Below are positions 17,344 to 26,786 of a DNA stretch of 64,000 nucleotides, piece after piece. The translations under genes and the position numbers were made by a program. The stretch comes from an uncultured Muribaculaceae bacterium (GTDB taxonomy: Bacteria > Bacteroidota > Bacteroidia > Bacteroidales > Muribaculaceae). The DNA lies in NCBI GenBank assembly GCA_910578665.1, contig CAJTQU010000001.1, positions 1 to 64,000 on the forward strand, read 5' to 3'. The number at the start of each line of letters is the position of its first letter. The stretch's first letter is position 1. Under the pieces are notes generated by a model. That model did not search any database. It was not told the DNA's origin and saw only the letters and a list, made by a program, of their open reading frames with translations.

Positions 17344-20105
17344 ATCACTACGTTGACTATCCTTCCGGGCACTACTATGACCTTGCGCGGCGTCCTGCCC
17401 TCAGTCCACCGGGCGGCAGACTCGTGGCCGAGCGCTATTTCCTGTACCTGGTCTGACGGGGTGTCTGCCGGCACTTCTATGGTATAGCGCACTTTGCCGT
17501 TGAAGCTCACGGGATATTTCACACTGTCCTCGCGCAGGTATTTCTCATCATGCACGGGCCAGGGAGCCGAAGTGACCGAACTGTCATGGCCTAGCTGCTG
17601 CCATAATTCCTCGCATATGTGCGGAGCGAACGGAGCCAGCACGCGCACAAACAGCTCGAGAGCCTCGCGCGAGGGCGCTCCGGCACTCTGTAACTCGCCG
17701 AGGGCTATCATAAAGGCTGCCACCGAGGTGTTAAAAGAGAATGCCTCTATGTCGGCACTGACTTTCTTTATAAGTTTGTGCACGGCTTTCATCTGCTCTC
17801 GTCCGGGCTCACCTTCTTTAGGAGCGGCCAGGGCCTTACCGGCGTATCCCCATAGTTTCTTGAGGAAACGGCTCACGCCGTCTATGCCGTTGGTGTCCCA
17901 CGGCTTGCTTTGCTCCAGAGGCCCGAGGAACATCTCATACAGACGGAGCGTATCTGCACCGTAACGTTCCACAATGTCATCGGGATTTACCACGTTGTAC
18001 ATGGACTTGCTCATCTTTTCAACAGCATATCCGCACACATATTCGCCGTTATCGAGCACGAACTCGGCATCGGCATACTCCGGTCTCCAATTACGGAAAG
18101 CCTCTATGTCAAGCCTGTCAGACTTTACAATGTTGACATCCACATGTATAGGTGTAGTGTCATAACCATCTTTGAGAGTGGAAGATACAAATGTGTTGGT
18201 ATCCTTTATGCGATACACGAAATTACTGCGTCCCTGTATCATTCCCTGGTTAACCAGGCGTCGGAACGGTTCGTCGCTCACCAGCAGGCCGAGGTCATAG
18301 AGGAACTTATTCCAGAACCTGGAATAGATGAGATGTCCTGTGGCATGCTCCGTACCGCCTATGTACAAATCGACATCCTGCCAGTATTCGTCTGCCTCGC
18401 GTCCCACAAGCGCCTTGTCGTTGCCCGGATCCATATACCGCAGATAATAAGCCGAAGAACCTGCAAAACCCGGCATGGTGCACAATTCTATGGGATATCC
18501 CTCTGAAGTCACCCATCCCTCGGCCCGTCCGAGCGGAGGTTCACCCTGCTCGGTAGGCAGGTAAGAAGGCACCTGGGGAAGCTTTAGCGGAAGCTTGTCC
18601 TCTTCCATCAGATAGGGCACGCCATCTTTGTAGTATACTGGAAACGGTTCGCCCCAGTAACGCTGGCGGCTGAATATGGCATCGCGCAGACGGTAATTGA
18701 CTTTGACGCGTCCCAATCCTTTTTCTTCTATGAAGCGCTTAGCGGCAGCCATGGCCTCTTTCACGGTCATACCGTTAAGGTCAAGTTCCGGACCTTTAGA
18801 ATTGACCATGACACCCTCTTTGGCGTCAAAAGAAGACTCGCTTACATCGGCACCCTCTATCAGAGGTACCACGGGCAGGTCGAAATGACGGGCAAAAGCA
18901 TAGTCTCGTGAATCATGTGCCGGTACGGCCATAATGGCGCCTGTGCCGTAACCGGCCAGGACATAGTCTGACACCCATACAGGTATTCTCTTGCCGGTAA
19001 GCGGATTTATGGCATATGAGCCAGTAAAAACGCCGCTGACCTTTTTGTCTATCTGGCGTTCACGCTCTGTCCTATGGCCCACTTCGCGCAGATAGGCTTC
19101 CACCTCTTCCTTGCGCTCTGGCGTGGTAAGCATAGGCACATACTTGCTCTCGGGAGCAAGCACCATAAATGTGACACCGAAAACAGTGTCTGCGCGTGTT
19201 GTGAATATTTCTAATTCTATATCGCTTCCGTCTACGGCAAACCGCATCTCGGCACCCTCGCTGCGTCCTATCCAGTTACGCTGGGTCTCCTTCAACGAAT
19301 CTGTCCATTCCAGTTTGTCAAGACCGTCGAGCAGGCGCTGGGCATAGGCGCTGACACGCAGGCACCACTGCGTCATAAGGCGTTGTTCTACCGGATAGCC
19401 GCCGCGCACGCTCACACCCTCGCTCACCTCGTCGTTGGCAAGCACGGTGCCAAGCTGCGGACACCAGTTCACCATGGTCTCTCCCTGGTATGCCAGACGG
19501 TAGTTCATCAACACGCCGCGCTGTTCACGCTCGCCCATTGCCTCCCACTCGGAAGCAGAAAATGACATCTCCTTGCCGCAGGCCGCATCGACACCTTCAG
19601 TGCCATGGGCCGCAAAATGGTCTGTAAGGTCCTTTATCGGACGGGCCCTGTCTGCGGCACGGTCATACCAGCTGTCGAACATCTGCATGAAAGTCCATTG
19701 TGTCCAGCGGTAGTAAGAGGGGTCGCAGGTGCGCACCTCGCGGCTCCAGTCGTAGCTGAAACCTATCTTGTCAAGCTGCTCGCGGTAACGCGCTATGTTG
19801 CATTCCGTGGTTATCTCAGGATGCTGCCCGGTCTGTATGGCATATTGCTCGGCAGGGAGACCGTAAGCGTCATATCCCATAGGGTGCAGGACATTGTATC
19901 CTTTCTGGCGTTTATAGCGTGAAAATATGTCTGACGCTATATAGCCGAGAGGATGTCCCACATGCAGGCCGGCACCAGACGGATAGGGAAACATATCCAG
20001 CACATAGAATTTGGGCCTGGAATGGTCTATCTTTGTCTTATATGTGGCATTGTCTTTCCAATACTGCTGCCACTTGGCTTCTATCTCTTTATGATTATAA
20101 TCCAT
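17340..20105 (-). CDS. leuS: Leucyl-tRNA synthetase
   Basis: 921 residues, class I. HIGH-type motif HVGH near residue 48 (YPSGAGLHVGHPLGY), large CP1 editing domain (about 220-420, with TTRADTVFGVTFMVLAPE), and KMSKS near 700 (EKMSKSMYNVVNPDDIV). Part of a nadA-leuS-rdgB leftward unit: 26 bases after nadA and overlapping rdgB. Confidence 0.98.
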   Translation of the reverse strand: MDYNHKEIEAKWQQYWKDNATYKTKIDHSRPKFYVLDMFPYPSGAGLHVGHPLGYIASDIFSRYKRQKGYNVLHPMGYDAYGLPAEQYAIQTGQHPEITTECNIARYREQLDKIGFSYDWSREVRTCDPSYYRWTQWTFMQMFDSWYDRAADRARPIKDLTDHFAAHGTEGVDAACGKEMSFSASEWEAMGEREQRGVLMNYRLAYQGETMVNWCPQLGTVLANDEVSEGVSVRGGYPVEQRLMTQWCLRVSAYAQRLLDGLDKLEWTDSLKETQRNWIGRSEGAEMRFAVDGSDIELEIFTTRADTVFGVTFMVLAPESKYVPMLTTPERKEEVEAYLREVGHRTERERQIDKKVSGVFTGSYAINPLTGKRIPVWVSDYVLAGYGTGAIMAVPAHDSRDYAFARHFDLPVVPLIEGADVSESSFDAKEGVMVNSKGPELDLNGMTVKEAMAAAKRFIEEKGLGRVKVNYRLRDAIFSRQRYWGEPFPVYYKDGVPYLMEEDKLPLKLPQVPSYLPTEQGEPPLGRAEGWVTSEGYPIELCTMPGFAGSSAYYLRYMDPGNDKALVGREADEYWQDVDLYIGGTEHATGHLIYSRFWNKFLYDLGLLVSDEPFRRLVNQGMIQGRSNFVYRIKDTNTFVSSTLKDGYDTTPIHVDVNIVKSDRLDIEAFRNWRPEYADAEFVLDNGEYVCGYAVEKMSKSMYNVVNPDDIVERYGADTLRLYEMFLGPLEQSKPWDTNGIDGVSRFLKKLWGYAGKALAAPKEGEPGREQMKAVHKLIKKVSADIEAFSFNTSVAAFMIALGELQSAGAPSREALELFVRVLAPFAPHICEELWQQLGHDSSVTSAPWPVHDEKYLREDSVKYPVSFNGKVRYTIEVPADTPSDQVQEIALGHESAARWTEGRTPRKVIVVPGRIVNVVI

Positions 20106-20131
20106 CTATGACTTTATCCGTTATTTAATAT

Positions 20132-21112
20132 TCATGATAATTCGAGCATGCGGCGTATGGGGCGCAACGCTTTCTCAGCAAGCCCCTCTTCAACCGTGAT
20201 TTCAGGCTTGTCGGAGAGCAGGCACTCATAGACCTTGCGGAGAGTGGCGAGCTTCATATACTCACACATGTTGCACTGGCAATCGGCATCTTCTGCCGGA
20301 GCAGGAATAAACACCTTGCCGGGACACTCGCGCCGCATCTCGAACAATATACCGCTTTCGGTCACCACTATGAATTCCCCGGCATCGCTCTTGCGCGCGT
20401 AATCAAGCAGAGCTGCCGTAGAGCCTACTTTGTCGGCTATGATCTGCAAAGGCTTGCGGCACTCGGGGTGGACAAGCACTTTCGCGCCCGGATGTTTCGC
20501 GCGAAGCTCCTCTATCCCTGCCAGCGAGAAACGGTCGTGCACATGGCACGCACCGGGCCAGAGCAGCATGTCGCGGCCGGTTACAGAGTTTATATATCCG
20601 CCCAGATTTCGGTCCGGGCCGAAAATTATCTTTTCGTCCGCAGGCAGCGAGTCTATTATCTTGCGCGCGTTGCCGGATGTCACCACTATATCCGTATGGG
20701 CTTTGACAGCGGCCGACGTATTGACATAGCTTATGACCGTATGTCCGGGATGTTCCGCTATGAATCTCGCAAACTCTTCGGGATCGCAGCTGTCGGCCAG
20801 CGAACAACCGGCGTCTGCATCGGGGATCAGAACTTTCTTAGACGGACAGAGTATCTTTGCCGTCTCGCCCATGAAGTGCACGCCGCACATCACTATCACA
20901 TCGGCATCGGTCTCGGCCGCATACTGGGCCAGCGCCAGCGAGTCACCCACGCGGTCGGCTATTTCCTGTATCTCGTCACGCTGGTAATAATGAGCCATTA
21001 TCACGGCGTTCTTCTCCTTTTTCAGCCGCATTATGGCTTCGCGTAGTTCGCCGTCACTCACCGGGGTGCCTGTGGCCGTCCCCTGTACCTTGCCATCCGT
21101 CATACCATTCAT
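20132..21112 (-). CDS. nadA: Quinolinate synthase A
   Basis: 326 residues. Condenses iminoaspartate with dihydroxyacetone phosphate to quinolinate, the NAD precursor, using a [4Fe-4S] cluster. Three repeats of the family and the cluster cysteines are visible (VMCGVHFMGETAKIL, VHPECRKPL, and the CQCNMC cluster). nadB and nadC are not in the window. The start could also be the Met four codons in (MTDGKV). Confidence 0.96.
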   Translation of the reverse strand: MNGMTDGKVQGTATGTPVSDGELREAIMRLKKEKNAVIMAHYYQRDEIQEIADRVGDSLALAQYAAETDADVIVMCGVHFMGETAKILCPSKKVLIPDADAGCSLADSCDPEEFARFIAEHPGHTVISYVNTSAAVKAHTDIVVTSGNARKIIDSLPADEKIIFGPDRNLGGYINSVTGRDMLLWPGACHVHDRFSLAGIEELRAKHPGAKVLVHPECRKPLQIIADKVGSTAALLDYARKSDAGEFIVVTESGILFEMRRECPGKVFIPAPAEDADCQCNMCEYMKLATLRKVYECLLSDKPEITVEEGLAEKALRPIRRMLELS

Positions 21113-21622
21113 AGTAATAAGGAGAATTTTAAATTTATAATAAATATACTACTATTATTATCCCTGTAGATAGTGAAGATAAAAAATACCCCAAAAATTT
21201 GCTTTTATGAGTTATCGTACACAGACACATCATTGTCTACACGTCATCTACAAGCCCCAATATTGACTTTCAATATGTTGTGCAGGTGGTCTACAGGGTG
21301 TAAATAATAGGCAAAGTTAATAAAAAGATTCTGAAAGGCTGTATAAAACAGCCCTTAAATCGGTAGATACAGCGGTAGATAGAATATAATAACTATCCTT
21401 GCATACCGTGGATGCCCTCTGCCTATACAAAACCGTTGATATTGCAAATAAACTTGTTATAGCGCTTTCTACACCTTGCCTACCGGTTATCTACAGTTTA
21501 TATACACAGGCTGCCAGGCCTTGGTTTCTTACGGTTATCCGGTTGTTTTTATTCTGTTTGGCCAGATAATCTTGACTTTTTTGACTAACTTTGCCTGTCG
21601 GCATAAAGGCCGGTGAGAAGCT
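21113..21622. other. 510-bp AT-rich intergenic region with repeated TCTACA motifs
   Basis: No plausible gene. Seven or more TCTACA/GTAGATA motifs occur on both strands (21165-21173, 21234-21242, 21245-21254, 21289-21297, a direct CGGTAGATA pair at 21361-21369 and 21373-21381, 21467-21476, 21488-21496). A small hairpin (GGCTGT/ACAGCC) lies near 21338-21354. It separates the divergent nadA and nucleoside kinase units. Function unknown. Confidence 0.5.
21586..21593 (+). promoter_or_regulatory. -7 box before the nucleoside kinase
   Basis: TAACTTTG, 30 bases upstream of the start codon; a TTTG at 21557-21560 is further away than usual (25-base spacer). Confidence 0.5.
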
Positions 21623-23290
21623 ATGGGCAAACATATAAAGATATATTGTGTAAATACAGCCGCATACATAGAGATAGAGGGTGGCGAGACTTTGTCGGAA
21701 ATATTGGCGAGACTTCCGGAACTGCCATTTAAACCTATTTGCGCGAGGGTGAATAACCGCACGGAGGCGCTGGCTTTCCAGGTGTTCATGCCCAAACAGA
21801 TAGAATTTCTGCCTCCAGACAATCCTTCGTCGATGCGCGTATATACGCGTTCGTTGTGCATGATGCTGTATAAGGCTGTGAGCATGGTGCATCCGGGCGT
21901 GGGGCTGCGTGTGGAACATTCGGTGAGCCGTGGTTATTATTGCAGGCTTTTCGACCAGAGGTGTCTGACTAAGACTGTCGCTCCTGACGTGGCAGCGATC
22001 GCGGAGCAGATGAGGCTCCTGGCAGAACAGGACATACCTTTGGTGCGCCATGAGATGCTGACAAGCGACGTGAATGATATATTCCGACGCCAGCATCTGG
22101 ATGACAAGGTGTTGCTGCTTGAGACCACGCATCCGCTCTATACGACCTTTTATACGATAGACGGCCTGGCCGATTCTTATTACGGGCCGCTGGCACCGTC
22201 TACGGCATCGCTCGGAGTGTTCGCGCTGGAACCTTATGCCGAGGGCATGCTGCTGCTGCCCCCTTCTGAAGAGGATGTGTCTGTACCGGCCGTGCCTGTA
22301 GAGCAGAAGAAGATGTATAATGCCTTTACCGAGCATCTGCAGTTTAACAACATAGTGGGTGTGAGCAATGCGGGCGAGCTTAATCGCGCCATAGAGGAAA
22401 AACGCAGTGCAGCGCTGATAAATCTTTCGGAAACATTGCATTCAAAAATGCTTGGAAAGATAGCGGACTCTATATGCGCCAAGGGTGCCAGGGTGGTATT
22501 GCTGGCCGGTCCCTCTTCTTCCGGCAAGACAACCACCTGCAAGCGGCTGTCTATACATCTTATGACAAACCTGCTGCGGCCCAAGATGATTTCTCTCGAT
22601 GATTATTTTGTAGACAGGCATAAGACGCCTGTCGATCCGGCTACGGGAGATTATGATTTTGAATCTCTCCACGCGCTGGATCTTGATCTGCTCAACGCGC
22701 ATCTTTCGGCCCTGCTGCGCGGCGAACAGGTGAATCTGCCTACTTATAGTTTCGAATTGGGGCGGCGTGTGGAGCGTGACCGTCCCTTACGTCTGGAAGA
22801 GGGCGATGTGCTGCTTATGGAGGGCATTCATGGTCTGAATCCGGAACTAACGCCTCAAATCTCGTCGGATGACTTATTTAAGGTATATGTGTCGGCCCTC
22901 ACCACCCTTTCCATAGATGACCATAACTGGATACCCACTACCGACACGCGGCTGCTCCGGCGTATAGTGCGCGACCATAAGTATCGCAATACGTCGGCCC
23001 TTGACACGCTGCGCCGTTGGCCCTCTGTGCGCCGTGGTGAAGAAAGATGGATATTCCCGTTCCAGGAAAATGCGGATGCCATGTTCAATTCGTCGCTGCT
23101 GTTTGAACCTGCGGTTATGAAAGAGTATGCCGAGCCGTTGTTGCGCTCTGTGCCGCATGATGCCGAAGCTTACTCGGAGGCCCACAGACTTCTGTCATTC
23201 CTCAGTTATTTTAAATCACTTCCAACAGAGCAGATTCCGTCTACGTCGCTGTTGAGGGAATTTCTCGGAGGTTCGTCGTTTCACTATTGA
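21623..23290 (+). CDS. Nucleoside (uridine) kinase with N-terminal TGS-like domain
   Basis: 555 residues. The N-terminus resembles a TGS/threonyl-tRNA-synthetase editing-type region (about 1-230, e.g. IEGGETLSEILARLPEL), and the C-terminal half is a phosphoribulokinase/uridine kinase domain with P-loop LAGPSSSGKTTTCKRLSIH (about residues 293-311) and VLLMEGIHGLN. This two-part architecture is widespread in Bacteroidetes and annotated as nucleoside kinase; substrate is not proven. It is followed 13 bases later by a PfkB kinase gene. Confidence 0.88.
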   Translation: MGKHIKIYCVNTAAYIEIEGGETLSEILARLPELPFKPICARVNNRTEALAFQVFMPKQIEFLPPDNPSSMRVYTRSLCMMLYKAVSMVHPGVGLRVEHSVSRGYYCRLFDQRCLTKTVAPDVAAIAEQMRLLAEQDIPLVRHEMLTSDVNDIFRRQHLDDKVLLLETTHPLYTTFYTIDGLADSYYGPLAPSTASLGVFALEPYAEGMLLLPPSEEDVSVPAVPVEQKKMYNAFTEHLQFNNIVGVSNAGELNRAIEEKRSAALINLSETLHSKMLGKIADSICAKGARVVLLAGPSSSGKTTTCKRLSIHLMTNLLRPKMISLDDYFVDRHKTPVDPATGDYDFESLHALDLDLLNAHLSALLRGEQVNLPTYSFELGRRVERDRPLRLEEGDVLLMEGIHGLNPELTPQISSDDLFKVYVSALTTLSIDDHNWIPTTDTRLLRRIVRDHKYRNTSALDTLRRWPSVRRGEERWIFPFQENADAMFNSSLLFEPAVMKEYAEPLLRSVPHDAEAYSEAHRLLSFLSYFKSLPTEQIPSTSLLREFLGGSSFHY

Positions 23291-23302
23291 TAATTAAAGC
23301 AG

Positions 23303-24190
23303 ATGGATAAGCCTTATATTATAGTCGGTATGGGAGAAGTCCTGTGGGACATGCTTCCCGAGGGTAGAAAGATAGGTGGTGCCCCGGCGAATTTTGCCTA
23401 CCATGTGTCGCAATTCGCACTGCCCTCTTATGTGGTAAGCGCCGTAGGCCGTGACATGCTCGGAGACGAGATAATGGAAAATCTCAGGTCAAAAGCCATA
23501 AACCATCTTATAGAGAGGACAGACAGCCCAACCGGTACGGTCATGGTTGAGGTGGACAGTGCCGGCATACCGCGTTATGACATAACAGAAGATGTGGCGT
23601 GGGACCACATACCCTATACTTCTGAAATAGAAAAAATAGCCCGTAGGACTGTGGCAGTGTGCTTCGGATCGCTGGCACAGAGATGCGCCGTGTCACGTGA
23701 CACCATAGGCAGATTTCTTGACGCCATGCCTGACACGCCTGACACCCTTAAGGTGTTTGATGTCAATCTGCGTCAGGATTTTTATGACAAGGATGTTGTG
23801 GAAGATTCTCTGAATCGCTGCAACGTGCTCAAGATAAATGATGAAGAGATAGATTTGCTCGGATGCATGTTCGGATTTCAGGGAATATCTATGCAAGATA
23901 AATGCTGGCTGCTTCTCGGAAAATACAATCTTAAAATACTTATACTGACATGCGGCACCAGGGGAAGCTATGTCTTTATTCCTGGTGAAATGTATTTCCG
24001 GCCCACGCCTGCCGTGAAGGTGGAAGACACTGTCGGTGCCGGCGACTCCTTTACAGCATCGTTCATATCCGGCATATTAAAAGGCAAGACAGTGCCGGAA
24101 GCCCACAGGCTGGCTGTAGAAACATCAGCCTTTGTATGCTCTAACAAAGGCGCTATGCCCGAACTTCCATCCTCGCTCACATCACTATAA
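23303..24190 (+). CDS. PfkB-family carbohydrate kinase (fructokinase-like)
   Basis: 295 residues of the ribokinase/PfkB fold. N-terminal GMGEVLWDMLPEGRKIGGAPANFAYH matches fructokinases, and the C-terminal signature DTVGAGDSFTASFISGIL (about residues 248-265) contains the catalytic Asp. Phosphorylates a hexose, probably fructose, with ATP; the exact sugar is inferred from similarity of the N-terminal motif. In an apparent operon with the nucleoside kinase and closed by a terminator. Confidence 0.9.
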   Translation: MDKPYIIVGMGEVLWDMLPEGRKIGGAPANFAYHVSQFALPSYVVSAVGRDMLGDEIMENLRSKAINHLIERTDSPTGTVMVEVDSAGIPRYDITEDVAWDHIPYTSEIEKIARRTVAVCFGSLAQRCAVSRDTIGRFLDAMPDTPDTLKVFDVNLRQDFYDKDVVEDSLNRCNVLKINDEEIDLLGCMFGFQGISMQDKCWLLLGKYNLKILILTCGTRGSYVFIPGEMYFRPTPAVKVEDTVGAGDSFTASFISGILKGKTVPEAHRLAVETSAFVCSNKGAMPELPSSLTSL

Positions 24191-24213
24191 GACATAATAA
24201 ATATGCGTAATGA

Positions 24214-24251
24214 AAGCCTCGGACACTTATTTTTTCAAGTGTCCGAGGCTT
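24214..24251 (+). terminator. Terminator after PfkB kinase
   Basis: Perfect 15-bp stem (24214-24228 with 24237-24251) with a T-rich 8-base loop; the U run after the stem is poor, so efficiency is uncertain. Confidence 0.65.
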
Positions 24252-24468
24252 ACTTGATGACAACTGATAAGTTTTGAATATCAAATTCATTTTGACGTGG
24301 ATTAGTGGTTGGACATCGGGAGGAATATCCGGTGTCCTTTGTCTCACTGTTGCCCAATCCGGCTGAAATGATTGTCTTTACAGGGATAAAACAAAACCCG
24401 ATAGCTTGATATACAGGGGCTACCGGGATTCAACACTGCAAAGGTAATGTATTTTAAAAACAAAACAT

Positions 24469-24672
24469 TTTTCAAAAAAAGATTTCAGTAAGCAGATAAA
24501 ATATGCCGACTTCGAGAAAATAATGTCCTCCAAGCGTATGGAGCGATACCTGACAGCCTGCGGAGGTGACACCCACAAGGCTATGACGCTTTACCAATAC
24601 AATCTTCAGATTTCTCAAGAAATGTTCACGATTGTAAGCTGCTTCGAGGTCGCATTGGGACTACTCGTTTGA
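24469..24672 (+). pseudogene. Fragment of an Abi-family (abortive infection) protein
   Basis: An open stretch without a start codon reads ...KYADFEKIMSSKRMERYLT... through ...QISQEMFTIVSCFEVALG and then stops. This is the conserved N-terminal part of Abi-like proteins found in many gut Bacteroidales, which are several hundred residues long; here only about 65 residues remain and the frame ends soon after the SCFEVAL motif. Upstream 24252-24468 holds no gene. I read it as the remnant of a lost defence gene. The family call rests on recall of the motif, not on a search. Confidence 0.6.
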
Positions 24673-24692
24673 GAGTGTATTCCCGACCATTT

Positions 24693-26723
24693 TTAAGGTC
24701 GGATTATTTTTGTGACAGTACCGTTTCGCTGTCTGATGTATATTCCCGGAGACAGAACATTGACGTCATCCGCCACTTTCCGGCCGTGCAAATCATATAT
24801 CTCATCCGATGAACTTTCATCAACCCTGACAGCGTCCACACCCACTGAATCATAGATTGTAACCTTTTGGCCTTGGCCCATAGGAATCCATATATCTCCG
24901 TACGAATTGCGCATACTCAGACATATGGCGTAGTCTCCGGCATGGGAAATTTTTTCCTCTTTCCAAGTCCACTTATCAACAGTTATCACAAAGTCGATTG
25001 TTTCTTCTGGCTCGAAGTTTGCACTAACCCATGGTGACCATCCCTTCACTATTCCATCCTGTATAAGCTCGACTCGCACTGGGCGCACAACCTTACGGGA
25101 TGTGGAATTGCGCAAAGTTGCATGAAATGTAACTGATGAGTTGAGGGCAAATTTATCAGGAATGTCAGCTTCCTCTATTTTTGGCGCACATATTGACTCA
25201 ATAAACCGTATATCGGAACCGTTGTTTTCCACTAAAGCACAATATCATGTAGCAATAGGCATAAGAATTCCATGCCCCCAACCTGAAGGACCGATATAGA
25301 AATCATTTTCGAGAGCATAAAGGCCGTCGGGCAGCCCGTATGGGACAATTTTCATCTCATTGTCATAACTGCTGTAAATTCCCAAATCGGATGGGAGTTC
25401 TACAATGTTGGATGGGACAGTCGTTCCGTTGTAAAAAGAAGTGAATACGGTTGCAAATTTAGAACCGGCAGGAATGACAAAAGGTCCGTAATTGTCGCAA
25501 TCGCCCCTCATATTGAATTTGTCACCGGGATGGAGCGAATGGATTTCCTCGTCATTAAATCCTGTTGCGGGATTGACATAATATGAATCAAGCCATACGG
25601 CATAAGTGCGCGTTCCAGGATTTTCTGGCGAACGTGGACGAATATTCAATAAGGCGCTCTGACTGCCGTTATAGCCGGTTTTCCACGGTTCATCCCTTAC
25701 AATAGGGTTGAGAAAGTCAATGGCAAAGTATCCGTCGGCCTTGCCGTCCCAGCCCCAGTTGAAGTGGAACATTCCTTCGCCGTCATAGCCGTCGCAGACA
25801 AATGCATGCGCGGACGACATAGAAAAACCTCCATATAATATCGGTCCGTAGTTCTTCAATGCGTCATAAAGCAACTGTGACCAGTCCCGGAGTGAGAACC
25901 AGCTGCGGCGCATATATCTGATATCGTCGCTATAGTCCCAATATTTAAGCAGAGCCTGAGCGGCATCGTTTACATCCGCACCTGAAGCTGTCGGAAAATA
26001 GTTCATCCTAACGCTTCCTCCTACACCTCGCAATAAGTGTGCCACAGCCTGTTTTTGATATTCGGTAGCAGTTTGAGAAGAATAGTCGTCAAGCATATTT
26101 TTCCAATCAGGCGTGTATTGAGAAAAGTCTGTATAGATATCAGTGCTGATTTTTTCGGCATGGTATTCAAGCTCATCTTTACCTTGTGCAGGCCAATTGT
26201 GATATTTCATAACTTGGGCCATTGCAGTAGCCACGCAGCCTGAAAGGCACTTTTCACCGTTGTATTCAGGACATTCCGTATTGAACGGCTCGTGCTGCCC
26301 CCATGCAGTTGTGCAGAGTGGGGCAATAGCTTCGCCCACTGAGGGCGCTACAGCTATACTATTTCCCGAGACTGCGGCCTCCGACACACTTTGGCTCATA
26401 TATTGCAACCACTCACTAAAACCTATTGGCAAATTACCGGCTGAATCATACATCGGACTGTCACCATAACCCAGTAATGCAGGAAGAGCGTCATCCGCAG
26501 GCGTAACGATAAAACCATCTTTAGAATCAAAGAGATAAATAGTATTATTACCGCGATCGTCAGTCATAACTTCAGAAATCCTGTAGTGCTGTGTTTGGAG
26601 CAGTCCTCGCACCTTGGACATATTTTGACTTTGCAATCTATTCAGTGCAGCATCCGGGGTAACAGGAGTTGCAAAAACCGGGATTGTGTATAATAGAAAC
26701 GAAAGTATGTAAATTAACTTCAT
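24693..26723 (-). pseudogene. C10 (streptopain-like) cysteine protease split by one in-frame stop
   Basis: Two open segments in the same frame, 25245-26723 (492 residues) and 24693-25232 (about 179 residues), are separated only by TGA (25245-25247) and four further codons. Segment one: signal peptide (MKLIYILSFLLYTIPVFA), Spi-type propeptide, catalytic Cys163 (SGCVATAMAQV) and His306 (SSAHAFVCDGYDG), and GWDGKADGYF. Segment two: an immunoglobulin-like domain and a Por-secretion-like tail (EIYDLHGRKV...GIYIRQRNG). Joined, they give a typical protease-Ig-sorting-tail protein of about 676 residues. The stop removes the sorting tail but not the catalytic domain, so a truncated soluble enzyme could still be made. 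Confidence 0.85.
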
Positions 26724-26786
26724 ATTTGTTTAATTGTTTTATTTCCCATTTTTATATCAAACGTTGATATAAAAATGGGAAATCTA

